Of a stretch of DNA of 64,000 nucleotides, positions 44,563 through 53,175 are shown in pieces. The stretch comes from Pseudothauera rhizosphaerae. GTDB lineage: Bacteria; Pseudomonadota; Gammaproteobacteria; Burkholderiales; Rhodocyclaceae. The position numbers were made by a program, and so were the translations under genes. The stretch is taken from NCBI RefSeq assembly GCF_004801305.1, contig NZ_SSOD01000009.1:97949-161948 (forward strand), given 5' to 3'. Position 1 is the stretch's first letter, and each line of letters begins with the position of its first letter. The notes under the pieces are model-generated. The model was not told the DNA's origin. It did not search any database and saw only the letters and a program-made list of their open reading frames with translations.

Positions 44563-46199
44563 CCCAGTTCCTGATCGCCAACATGGCGCCGCTGATGTTC
44601 GCGGCGCTGGTGTTCTTCCTGCTGTTCGGCTTCCCGGTGGCCTTCGCGCTGGCGGCCAACGGCATCCTCTTCGGCCTCATCGGCATCGAACTCGGCCTGC
44701 TCAGCCCGGCACTGTTCCAGGCCCTGCCCGAACGCATCTTCGGCATCATGGCCAACGACACGCTGCTGGCCATCCCCTTCTTCACCTTCATGGGGCTGGT
44801 GCTGGAACGAAGCGGCATGGCCGAAGACCTGCTCGACACCATCGGCCAGTTGTTCGGACCCATCCGCGGCGGCCTGGCCTACGCGGTGATCTTCGTCGGC
44901 GCGCTGCTGGCGGCGACCACCGGCGTGGTGGCGGCGTCGGTGATCTCGATGGGGCTCATCTCCCTGCCCATCATGATGCGCTACGGCTACGACAACCGCC
45001 TGGCCTCGGGCGTGATCGCAGCCTCCGGCACGCTGGCGCAGATCATCCCGCCGTCGCTGGTGCTCATCGTGCTGGCGGACCAGCTCGGCCGTTCGGTGGG
45101 CGACATGTACAAGGGCGCGATGCTGCCCGGCCTGGTGCTGACCGGCCTGTACGTGGTCTATGTGTTCGTGATCAGCGTGATCTTTCCCAAGGCGGCGCCG
45201 GCAGTGCCCGCCGAGGCGCGCACCATCCGCGAGAACGACGGTTCTTCCGGCCTGCGCTCGGTCGGCGTGCTGTTCGCCCTCGCGGTGGGGGCGGCCTACG
45301 CCTTCGCCCAGTACTACGGCGAGGGCAAGTCGATCGACGAGGTGGTGGTGATCTCCTCCCTGGTGGCCATCGGCGTCGCATTCGCCGTCGCGGTCGTCAA
45401 CCGGGTGTTCAGGCTCGGCCTGCTGTCCAACATGGCCGAACGCGTCACCTTCGTGCTGATTCCGCCGCTGGGCCTGGTCTTCCTGGTGCTCGGGACCATC
45501 TTCATCGGCGTCGCCACACCGACCGAAGGCGGCGCGATGGGCGCCGTGGGCGCCGTGCTGATGGCGCTTTCGCGCAGGCGTCTGACGGTGTCGCTGGCCA
45601 AGCAGGCCATGGACGTCACTACCAAGCTGTCGTGCTTCGTGGTCTTCATCCTGATCGGCTCGACCGTGTTCGGCCTTACCTTCCGCGGCGTCAACGGCGA
45701 CCTGTGGGTGGAGCACCTGCTGACCTCGCTGCCGGGCGGCGAGGCCGGCTTCCTGATCGCGGTGAACATCCTGGTCTTCCTGCTCGCCTTCTTCCTCGAT
45801 TTCTTCGAACTGGCCTTCATCATCGTGCCGCTGCTGGCGCCGGTGGCCGACAAGCTGGGCATCGATCTGGTCTGGTTCGGCGTGCTGATCGCGGTGAACA
45901 TGCAGACCTCCTTCATGCACCCGCCCTTCGGCTTCGCCCTGTTCTACCTGCGCTCGGTGGCGCCGCCCCGGATCAGGACCACCGAGATCTACTGGGGCGC
46001 GGTGCCGTTCGTGTGCATCCAGTTGGTGATGGTGGCGCTCATCATCCTCTTCCCCAACCTCGTGTCCTACGAGCGCCGCACGGTGCAGACCGAGCCGGTC
46101 GAACTGCAGCTTCAACTGCCGGGGGCGGGAAGCGGCGGCACGCCGAACGGCCCCAACCTGGATCTGCTGCAGCAACTGCAGCAGGGCGGGAGTCGCTGA
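44559..46199 (+). CDS. TRAP transporter large permease (DctM)
   Basis: The 546-aa protein carries about 12-14 membrane helices and the DctM landmarks GFPVAFALAANGILFGLIGI, LLAIPFFTFMGLVLERSGMA, LLAATTGVVAASVISMGLIS and GTLAQIIPPSLVLIVLADQL. It is longer than the usual 430 aa: an insertion of about 100 residues (positions 215-305, KAAPAVPAEARTIRENDGSS and extra helices) and a tail with GGTPNGPNLDLLQQLQQGGS, as in the subgroup paired with TakP-like binding proteins. It exchanges sodium or protons for an organic acid brought by DctP. Confidence 0.94.
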   Translation: MTQFLIANMAPLMFAALVFFLLFGFPVAFALAANGILFGLIGIELGLLSPALFQALPERIFGIMANDTLLAIPFFTFMGLVLERSGMAEDLLDTIGQLFGPIRGGLAYAVIFVGALLAATTGVVAASVISMGLISLPIMMRYGYDNRLASGVIAASGTLAQIIPPSLVLIVLADQLGRSVGDMYKGAMLPGLVLTGLYVVYVFVISVIFPKAAPAVPAEARTIRENDGSSGLRSVGVLFALAVGAAYAFAQYYGEGKSIDEVVVISSLVAIGVAFAVAVVNRVFRLGLLSNMAERVTFVLIPPLGLVFLVLGTIFIGVATPTEGGAMGAVGAVLMALSRRRLTVSLAKQAMDVTTKLSCFVVFILIGSTVFGLTFRGVNGDLWVEHLLTSLPGGEAGFLIAVNILVFLLAFFLDFFELAFIIVPLLAPVADKLGIDLVWFGVLIAVNMQTSFMHPPFGFALFYLRSVAPPRIRTTEIYWGAVPFVCIQLVMVALIILFPNLVSYERRTVQTEPVELQLQLPGAGSGGTPNGPNLDLLQQLQQGGSR

Positions 46200-46238
46200 A
46201 GGGAGGGAGTAGAACCTCCCCTCGTAAAAGGGAAGACG

Positions 46239-46273
46239 AAAAAAAAAAACCGCGGCGTGCCGCGGTTTTTTCT
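46239..46273. terminator. Bidirectional terminator between dctM and dctP
   Basis: AAAAACCGCGG pairs with CCGCGGTTTTT around loop CGTG, with a run of eleven A before the stem and six T after it, suited to stop transcripts from both sides. Confidence 0.92.
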
Positions 46274-46291
46274 TGGCAAGTACAACCGGCG

Positions 46292-47431
46292 TCAGCGCGT
46301 CGACTGCAGGAAGCGGTCGATGGTTGCCTCGGCCACGCTGAACCAGGCATTCTGGGAGCGGCGGTACTTGTCCCACTCGGTGAAGATCTTCTTCCACGCC
46401 GGGTTCTTGCCGGCTTCGTCGTTGTACAGTTCGAAGGCCGCCTTGTAGGCGCCCTGCATGATCTCGTCCGAGTAGGTTTCCAGCTTGACGCCGTTCTGCA
46501 GCAGGCGGGCCAGGGCCTGGGGGTTCTTGTCGTCGTAGGAAGCCATCATGGTGACGTTGGCCTCGTCGGCGGCCGCGCGGAAGGCATCTTGATACTCCTT
46601 CGGCAGCGAGGCCCAGGCGGTCTGGTTGACGAAGAAATGGATGGCCGGGCCCGGTTCCCACCAGCCGGGGTAGTAGTAGTGCGGCGCAACCTTGTAGAAG
46701 CCGAGCTTTTCGTCGTCGTAGGGGCCGACCCATTCGGCGGCGTCGATGGTGCCCTTTTCCAGTGAGGGGTAGATGTCGCCGCCGGCGATCTGTTGCGGGA
46801 TGGCGCCCAGGCGGGAGAACACTTCGCCGCCGAGGCCGGCGATGCGGATCTTCAGGCCCTGCACGTCGGCCAGCGAGTGGATCGGCTTGCGGAACCAGCC
46901 GCCCATCTGCACGCCGGTGTTGCCGCCGAGGAAGGACACCACGTTGTAGTTGGAATAGAACTCGTCGAGCAACTGCTGGCCGCCGCCGAACATCACCCAG
47001 GCGTTCATCTGGCGGGCGTTCAGGCCGAAGGGGACGGCGGTGCCGAAGCCGAAGGTCTTGTCCTTGCCGACGTAGTAGTAGGAGCAGGTGTGGCACAGCT
47101 CGACGGTGCCTTGCTGCACGGCGTCCAGCGCCTGCAGGCCGGGGACGATCTCACCGGCGGGGAACACGCGGATGTCGAACTTGCCGCCGGTGATCGCCCG
47201 CAGACGGTTGGCCAGCACGTCGGCGCCGCCGTAGATGGTGTCCAGGCTCTTGGGGAAGCTGGAGGTCAGGCGCCACTTGATTTCGGGCAGGCCGGTCTGT
47301 ACGGCGGGAGCCCCGGCGGGGGCGGCGGCCGGCGCCGCGGCTTCTTCCTTCTTGCCGCATGCGGCAAGACCGACGGCGGCACCGGCGACCAGGCCGGCCC
47401 CGGCTTTCTGCAGGAATGAACGACGTTCCAC
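46292..47431 (-). CDS. TRAP transporter substrate-binding protein (DctP/TakP-like)
   Basis: The 379-aa protein has both a twin-arginine motif (ERRSFLQKAGAGLV) and a lipobox-like LAAC at about residue 28, then an Ala/Pro linker and a DctP domain with KWRLTSSFPKSLDTIYGGAD, ELCHTCSYYYVGKDKTFGFG, GGWFRKPIHSLADVQGLKIR and DAAEWVGPYDDEKLGFYKVA. This sequence class resembles TakP, which binds 2-oxo acids with calcium. GTG 47431 has a good GAGGAGA site. It is convergent to dctQM with a shared terminator, unlike the usual co-directional order. Confidence 0.92.
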   Translation of the reverse strand: MERRSFLQKAGAGLVAGAAVGLAACGKKEEAAAPAAAPAGAPAVQTGLPEIKWRLTSSFPKSLDTIYGGADVLANRLRAITGGKFDIRVFPAGEIVPGLQALDAVQQGTVELCHTCSYYYVGKDKTFGFGTAVPFGLNARQMNAWVMFGGGQQLLDEFYSNYNVVSFLGGNTGVQMGGWFRKPIHSLADVQGLKIRIAGLGGEVFSRLGAIPQQIAGGDIYPSLEKGTIDAAEWVGPYDDEKLGFYKVAPHYYYPGWWEPGPAIHFFVNQTAWASLPKEYQDAFRAAADEANVTMMASYDDKNPQALARLLQNGVKLETYSDEIMQGAYKAAFELYNDEAGKNPAWKKIFTEWDKYRRSQNAWFSVAEATIDRFLQSTR

Positions 47432-47476
47432 GATCTCTCCTCCTCGTTTGTCTGTGGATGGTCTTGCGACGCGGCG

Positions 47477-47505
47477 ATTATAGGCTTCGGCCAATCGGTC
47501 AAAAT
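47477..47505 (-). promoter_or_regulatory. Probable sigma-70 promoter of dctP
   Basis: On the minus strand a perfect TATAAT (47482-47477) follows a TTTTGA/TTGACC region about 14-16 bp upstream (47502-47496). The predicted start gives a leader of about 40 nt to the GTG of dctP. Confidence 0.6.
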
Positions 47506-47594
47506 GGCGGAAAACCCTAACCGGCGCGGCTTCCCAGCCAGCCTGGGAGGTGCCGGTGCGGCCTGCTGCAGGTATGCAAGAGGGATATGCCGCG

Positions 47595-48935
47595 TCAGCG
47601 GCCGGCGATCTTCATGCGCTCGATCAGCACCGAACCGCAGTGCTTGGCACCGCGCGGCAGGGCGTCGTTGCCAACGGCGACGATGGCGCGGAACATGTCG
47701 CGCAGGTTGCCGGCGATGGTGATTTCCTGCACCGGGTGCTTGATGCGGCCCTTTTCGACCCAGAAGCCGGCCGCGCCACGCGAATAGTCGCCCGTGACGT
47801 AGTTCACGCCGTGGCCGAGCAGTTCGGTGACGACCAGGCCGCGGTCCATCTTCTTCAGCAGTCCGTCGAAGTCCAGATCACCCGGCGCCACCCGCAGGTT
47901 GTGCGAGCCGCCGGCGTTGCCGGTGGTCTGGAGCCCCAGCTTGCGCGCGGTGTACACCGACAGGAAATAGCCCTGCAGCACACCGTCCACCACCACCTCG
48001 CGGTCGTGCGTGGCCACGCCGTCGCTGTCGAAGGGGGTGGCGCCGAAGGCGCCGCGCAGGTGCGGGCGTTCCGAGATGTTGATGATGGGCGAGAAGATCT
48101 GCTGGCCCAGGCTGTCGAGCAGGAAGGTCGCCTTGCGGTACAGCGCGCCGCCGCTCGCCGCCTGCACGAAGTTGCCGATCAGCCCGACGGCAAGCTGCGC
48201 ATCGAACAGCACCGGCACCTCGCAGGTGCGGATCTTCTTCGCGCCCAGGCGCGCCACCGCGCGTTCGGCCGCGCGCCGGCCGACCGCCCCGGCGCTCTCC
48301 AGGTCCGCGGCGTCGCGCCGGCTGTCGTACCAGTATTCCCGCTGCATGCCGTCGCCGGTGCCTGCGATCACCGAGCAGGAAAGGCCGTGCCGGGTGCTGG
48401 CGTAGCCGCCCATGAAGCCCAGGCTGTTGGCGGAGACGAAGTGGGAGCGCTGGGCGGAGACGGATGCGCCTTCGGAGTTGCTCACCTTGTCGCTGGCGGC
48501 GAAGGCGGCCTCCTCGCAGCGGTGGGCGGTGGCGATGGCCTCGTCCACGCTCAGCTTCCACGGGTGGTCCAGGTCCAGGTCGGGGCTGTCCTTCGCCAGC
48601 AGTTCCTTGTCGGCAAGCCCGGCGCAGGGATCGGGCGCGGTGAAGCGGGCGATGGACACGGCCGCCTCCACCGTGGCCTTGAGCGCCTTGCGGGAGAAGT
48701 CCGAGGTGCTGGCGTGGCCGCGCTGCTGGCCGAGATAGACCGTGACGCCGATGCCCTTGTCGCGGTTGTACTCGATGGTGTCCACCTCGCCGCGGCGCAC
48801 GGTCACGGTCTGGCCGACGCCTTCCGACACGTCGGTCTCGCAGGCCGAGGCGCCGCGCTTCCTGGCGAACTTCAGCACGTCGGCGGCGATTTCCTGCAAT
48901 TGCTCGTGGGGGAAGGCGAAATCTTGGGCGGACAT
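47595..48935 (-). CDS. pmbA: Metalloprotease PmbA/TldE
   Basis: The 446-aa protein is the TldE partner of the TldD/TldE protease, which processes peptides such as microcin B17 precursor and CcdA. Landmarks are RRGEVDTIEYNRDKGIGVTV, ASTSDFSRKALKATVEAAVS, LFDAQLAVGLIGNFVQAASG, SDGVATHDREVVVDGVLQGY and GNAGGSHNLRV near the end. Like other TldE proteins it lacks an HExxxH zinc motif, which TldD supplies. ATG 48935 is chosen; the frame is open further but overlaps yjgA antisense. It is divergent from yjgA. Confidence 0.94.
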   Translation of the reverse strand: MSAQDFAFPHEQLQEIAADVLKFARKRGASACETDVSEGVGQTVTVRRGEVDTIEYNRDKGIGVTVYLGQQRGHASTSDFSRKALKATVEAAVSIARFTAPDPCAGLADKELLAKDSPDLDLDHPWKLSVDEAIATAHRCEEAAFAASDKVSNSEGASVSAQRSHFVSANSLGFMGGYASTRHGLSCSVIAGTGDGMQREYWYDSRRDAADLESAGAVGRRAAERAVARLGAKKIRTCEVPVLFDAQLAVGLIGNFVQAASGGALYRKATFLLDSLGQQIFSPIINISERPHLRGAFGATPFDSDGVATHDREVVVDGVLQGYFLSVYTARKLGLQTTGNAGGSHNLRVAPGDLDFDGLLKKMDRGLVVTELLGHGVNYVTGDYSRGAAGFWVEKGRIKHPVQEITIAGNLRDMFRAIVAVGNDALPRGAKHCGSVLIERMKIAGR

Positions 48936-48962
48936 GGGCGTGGGACCGAAAGGCGCAAAGGC

Positions 48963-48968
48963 TATAAT
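48963..48968 (+). promoter_or_regulatory. -10 box upstream of yjgA
   Basis: A perfect TATAAT lies 31 bp before the yjgA ATG in the 64-bp divergent gap to pmbA. No strong -35 is visible, so this is a partial match. Confidence 0.5.
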
Positions 48969-48999
48969 CTTACCCCGATCCCACCCGGCCCCGATTTTC

Positions 49000-49554
49000 A
49001 TGACGCACCACCCCGACGAAGGCGAGTTCCACGACGAGCAGCCCAGCAAGACCCGCCGCAAGAAGGACATGCACGCACTGCAGGACCTGGGCGAACAACT
49101 GGTGGCCCTCTCCGTCGAGCGCCTGCGCAAGGTGCCCATGCCCGAGGAGCTGTTCGACGCGGTGCGCGACGCCCAGCGCTTCACCTCCCACGGCGCGCGC
49201 CGCCGCCAGATGCAGTACATCGGCAAGCTGATGCGCAGCATCGACGCCGCGCCGATCCAGGCGCAACTCGACGCCTTCAACGGCGTGTCGCGGGCCGAGA
49301 CCGCGCGTCAGCACCGGCTGGAGAAACTGCGCGCCGACCTGCTGGAAGACGAGAAGGTGCTCGGCACCATCGCGGAAACCTGGCCGGAGGCGGACCTGCA
49401 GCATCTGCGCGTCCTGCGCCGCAACGCGCTGAAGGAACGCGAACAGGACAAGCCGCCGCGCGCCTACCGCGAACTGTTCCGAGTGCTGCGCGAACTGGAC
49501 GAAGGGGCCGCGGCCGGGGCGGCGCCGGAAGATTTCCCCGCGGAGGAAGAATGA
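49000..49554 (+). CDS. yjgA: Ribosome-associated protein YjgA (DarP family)
   Basis: The 184-aa protein is a DUF615 member: acidic start, then PSKTRRKKDMHALQDLGEQL, LRKVPMPEELFDAVRDAQRF, RRRQMQYIGKLMRSID, and charged helices towards RAYRELFRVLRELDE. YjgA/DarP binds late 50S assembly intermediates. The start ATG 49000 is inferred from family N-termini. It is followed by mog with a 4-bp overlap and is divergent from pmbA, a conserved arrangement in betaproteobacteria. Confidence 0.92.
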   Translation: MTHHPDEGEFHDEQPSKTRRKKDMHALQDLGEQLVALSVERLRKVPMPEELFDAVRDAQRFTSHGARRRQMQYIGKLMRSIDAAPIQAQLDAFNGVSRAETARQHRLEKLRADLLEDEKVLGTIAETWPEADLQHLRVLRRNALKEREQDKPPRAYRELFRVLRELDEGAAAGAAPEDFPAEEE

Positions 49555-50141
49555 GTACGGCGATCCGCATCGGCCTGGTCTCCATCAGCGACCGCGCCTC
49601 CGACGGCACCTACGAAGACCAGGGCATCCCCGCGCTGCGCGAGTGGCTGGGCCGGGCGCTGGTGTCGCCATGGGAGGATGTGGCGCGCCTGATCCCGGAC
49701 GAGCGCCCGCTCATCGAGCAGACCCTCGTCGAACTGGCCGACCACGAGGGCTGCAGCCTGATCCTGACCACCGGCGGTACCGGCCCGTCGCCGCGGGACG
49801 TCACCCCGGAAGCCACGCTCGCCGTGGGCCACAAGGAGATGCCCGGCTTCGGCGAGGAGATGCGCCGCATCAGCCTGAACTTCGTCCCCACCGCCATCCT
49901 GTCGCGCCAGGTCGCGGTGATCCGCGGAAGCTGCCTGATCGTGAACCTGCCCGGCCAGCCCAAGTCCATCCGCGAGACGCTGGAAGGGGTGCGCGCCGGG
50001 GACGGCAGCGTGCGCCACGTGGGCATCTTCGCCGCCATTCCCTACTGCGTGGACCTGATCGGCGGCCCGTACATGGAAACCGACGAAACGGTGATCAAGG
50101 CCTTCCGGCCCAAGAGCGCCGTCCGCCCCGGCCGGCCGTAG
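49551..50141 (+). CDS. mog: Molybdopterin adenylyltransferase Mog
   Basis: The 196-aa protein adenylates molybdopterin before metal insertion. It begins IRIGLVSISDRASDGTYEDQ, has the LILTTGGTGPSPRDVTPEAT substrate loop, GFGEEMRRISLNFVPTAILS and LIVNLPGQPKSIRETLEGV. Its stop codon (TAG) comes from the first bases of REP copy 2, so the last residues VRPGRP may be affected by that element. msrP, a molybdenum enzyme, is encoded nearby on the other strand. Confidence 0.95.
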   Translation: MSTAIRIGLVSISDRASDGTYEDQGIPALREWLGRALVSPWEDVARLIPDERPLIEQTLVELADHEGCSLILTTGGTGPSPRDVTPEATLAVGHKEMPGFGEEMRRISLNFVPTAILSRQVAVIRGSCLIVNLPGQPKSIRETLEGVRAGDGSVRHVGIFAAIPYCVDLIGGPYMETDETVIKAFRPKSAVRPGRP

Positions 50142-50212
50142 GAGCGGGCTTGCCCGCGATACGGCGTCATTGGCACGCGGAACCGCCGTATCGCGGGCAA
50201 GCCCGCTCCTAC
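50138..50212. repeat. REP-like palindrome, copy 2
   Basis: Two perfect 28-base inverted arms (50138-50165 and 50185-50212) around a 19-bp centre fill the gap between convergent mog and msrQ. Both end in GTAGGA, so the left arm gives the TAG stop of mog and the right arm the TAG stop of msrQ. The core is the same as in copy 1 at 3448-3518. It can also act as a terminator for both genes. Confidence 0.9.
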
Positions 50213-50874
50213 CGCAGGATGCGGATCACCTTGCCTTTGAACTGCGGCGCCCCGGCGGCAATCTGGCGGCGCCGTTCCAGTTCGCGCCACCAGGCGCGCA
50301 CGCCCAGCAGCGCGGCCAGCACCAGCGCGTAGATGAGCGGTTTCAGCACGTCCGCCTTCACCAGCCACCAGTAGTGCACTACCCCCAGGATGGCGATGGC
50401 GTACACCGAACGGTGCAGCGCCTGCCAGCGCCGCCCGCCCAGGCGGCGGATGGCGAAGGCGTTGGAGGTGGCGGCCAGCGGCAGCAGCAGCACGAAGGCC
50501 GCGAAGCCGACGGTGACATAGGGCCGCTTCAGGATGTCCGCGGCGATCGCCCCCCAGTCGAACCACAGGTCCAGCCACGCCCAGTTGGCCAGATGGGCGC
50601 AGGCCCAGGCGAAGGCGACGAGCCCCAGCATGCGGCGCAGGCGCTGCAGCCAGTGCAGGCCGGTGAGCCGGCGCAGGGGGGTGACGGCCAGCGTGACCAG
50701 CAGCATGTTCAGCGTCCACTCGCCGGTGCCGCGCTGCAGGGTCTCGATGGGGTTGGCGCCCAGCGTGCCGGCGAACCAGCCGTGGGCCAGCAGCGCGGCC
50801 GGCACCAGGCACAGGGCGAGGACCAGGACCTTGAGCGCGGCGAGCTGGAAAGGGGTGGGGGCGTGCAGGTTCAT
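50209..50874 (-). CDS. msrQ: Haem-containing membrane subunit MsrQ (YedZ)
   Basis: The 221-aa protein is a six-helix ferric-reductase-like membrane protein. It has LQRGTGEWTLNMLLVTLAVT PLRRL, RMLGLVAFAWACAHLANWAW with haem His, KRPYVTVGFAAFVLLLPLAA and RWQALHRSVYAIAILGVVHY with two more histidines. It passes electrons from the quinone pool or flavin to MsrP, which repairs oxidised methionines in periplasmic proteins. It lies 23 bp after msrP. The stop is in REP copy 2. Confidence 0.93.
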   Translation of the reverse strand: MNLHAPTPFQLAALKVLVLALCLVPAALLAHGWFAGTLGANPIETLQRGTGEWTLNMLLVTLAVTPLRRLTGLHWLQRLRRMLGLVAFAWACAHLANWAWLDLWFDWGAIAADILKRPYVTVGFAAFVLLLPLAATSNAFAIRRLGGRRWQALHRSVYAIAILGVVHYWWLVKADVLKPLIYALVLAALLGVRAWWRELERRRQIAAGAPQFKGKVIRILR

Positions 50875-50897
50875 CCGGTTCGTGCGGGCAAAGGGGG

Positions 50898-51842
<945 letters not shown>

Positions 51843-51975
51843 GGCGGGTTCTTCTCTTGTACGGGTGAAGCTGAGTCGTCCGGGAGGCGGCATACCTTAC
51901 ACCCGGGGTGCCGGTGTGACCGGCGGCGGCAAGCCGAGGTTCAGTCGGGCTGGACGTATCGCGGGACCGGCCTGA

Positions 51976-51981
51976 TAGAAT
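51976..51981 (+). promoter_or_regulatory. Extended -10 box of aroG
   Basis: TGATAGAAT fits an extended -10 (TG-N-TAGAAT). Transcription would begin near 51988, downstream of the first in-frame ATG (51985), which supports ATG 52018 as the aroG start. Confidence 0.5.
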
Positions 51982-52017
51982 CGAATGTTCCTCAACGATT
52001 CCGCGCAAGAGCCCGCC

Positions 52018-53103
52018 ATGTCCGCCTCGGTCAAGATCCACATCGACGACGTCCGCATCCAGGAAATCAAGGAGCTCGTGCCGCCGGCACACGTGCTGCG
52101 CGAATTTCCGGCCAGCCACACGGCCGCGGAAGTCACATGGGAGGCGCGCCAGGGCATCCACCGCATCCTGTATGGCGCCGACGACCGCCTGCTGGTGGTG
52201 ATCGGGCCGTGCTCCATCCACGACACCGACGCGGCGCTGGAATACGCCGACCGCCTGAAGAAGGAGGCCGACCGCCTCAAGGAAGACCTGCTGGTGGTGA
52301 TGCGCGTGTACTTCGAGAAGCCGCGCACCACGGTGGGCTGGAAGGGGCTGATCAACGACCCCTACCTGGACGGGAGCTTCCGCATCAACGACGGCGTGCG
52401 CCTGGCGAGGAAGCTGCTGTGGGAGATCAACGAGCGCGGCCTGCCCGCGGGCACCGAATTCCTCGACATGATCACGCCCCAGTACATCGCCGACCTGATC
52501 TCCTGGGGCGCCATCGGCGCGCGCACCACGGAAAGCCAGGTGCACCGGGAACTGGCCTCCGGCCTGTCCTGCCCGGTGGGCTTCAAGAACGGCACCGACG
52601 GCAACGTGCGCATCGCCATCGACGCCATCAAGGCCGCCCAGTCGCCGCACCATTTCCTGTCGGTGACCAAGGCCGGCCATTCGGCCATCGTGTCCACCCG
52701 CGGCAACGAGGACTGCCACGTCATCCTGCGCGGCGGCAAGGCCCCCAACTACGACGCCGCCAGCGTGGACGCCGCGTGCAAGGAACTGGCCGCCGCCGGT
52801 GTGGCGGGCAAGGTCATGATCGACTTCTCCCACGCCAACTCCAGCAAGCAGCACCGCCGCCAGATCGACGTGGCGCGCGACGTGGCCGGCCAGATGGCCG
52901 CCGGCGACGACCGCATCATCGGCGTGATGGTGGAATCCCACCTCAAGGAAGGCCGCCAGGACCTGGTGCCGGGCAAGGAGCTGGAATACGGCAAGAGCAT
53001 CACCGACGCCTGCATCGGCTGGGAGGACAGCGTGGAAGTGCTGGATGTGCTGGCCGAGGCGGCGCGCACGCGGCGGGTGAAACGGGCCGCGAATCTGGAA
53101 TGA
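52018..53103 (+). CDS. aroG: 3-deoxy-7-phosphoheptulonate synthase (class I DAHP synthase)
   Basis: The 361-aa enzyme joins phosphoenolpyruvate and erythrose-4-phosphate at the entry of the aromatic pathway. Family landmarks are LLVVIGPCSIHDTDAALEYA, VMRVYFEKPRTTVGWKGLIN, GARTTESQVHRELASGLSCP, GFKNGTDGN and MIDFSHANSSKQHRRQ. It is the AroF/G/H (class I-alpha) type with allosteric N-terminal segment (DVRIQEIKELVPPAHVLREF); which amino acid inhibits it cannot be told. ATG 52018 is preferred over 51985. Transketolase at the left of the window supplies its erythrose-4-phosphate. Confidence 0.94.
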   Translation: MSASVKIHIDDVRIQEIKELVPPAHVLREFPASHTAAEVTWEARQGIHRILYGADDRLLVVIGPCSIHDTDAALEYADRLKKEADRLKEDLLVVMRVYFEKPRTTVGWKGLINDPYLDGSFRINDGVRLARKLLWEINERGLPAGTEFLDMITPQYIADLISWGAIGARTTESQVHRELASGLSCPVGFKNGTDGNVRIAIDAIKAAQSPHHFLSVTKAGHSAIVSTRGNEDCHVILRGGKAPNYDAASVDAACKELAAAGVAGKVMIDFSHANSSKQHRRQIDVARDVAGQMAAGDDRIIGVMVESHLKEGRQDLVPGKELEYGKSITDACIGWEDSVEVLDVLAEAARTRRVKRAANLE

Positions 53104-53127
53104 AATAGGGCGCGAGAGACCGGGCGC

Positions 53128-53147
53128 AGGGGGGGCACGCCCCCTTT
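53128..53147 (+). terminator. Probable aroG terminator
   Basis: AGGGGG pairs with CCCCCT around GGCACG, followed by a broken T run (TTCGCGTTTT), in the 72-bp convergent gap between aroG and the sensor kinase. Confidence 0.5.
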
Positions 53148-53175
53148 CGCGTTTTGCGCCGCCGGCCGGACGCCT

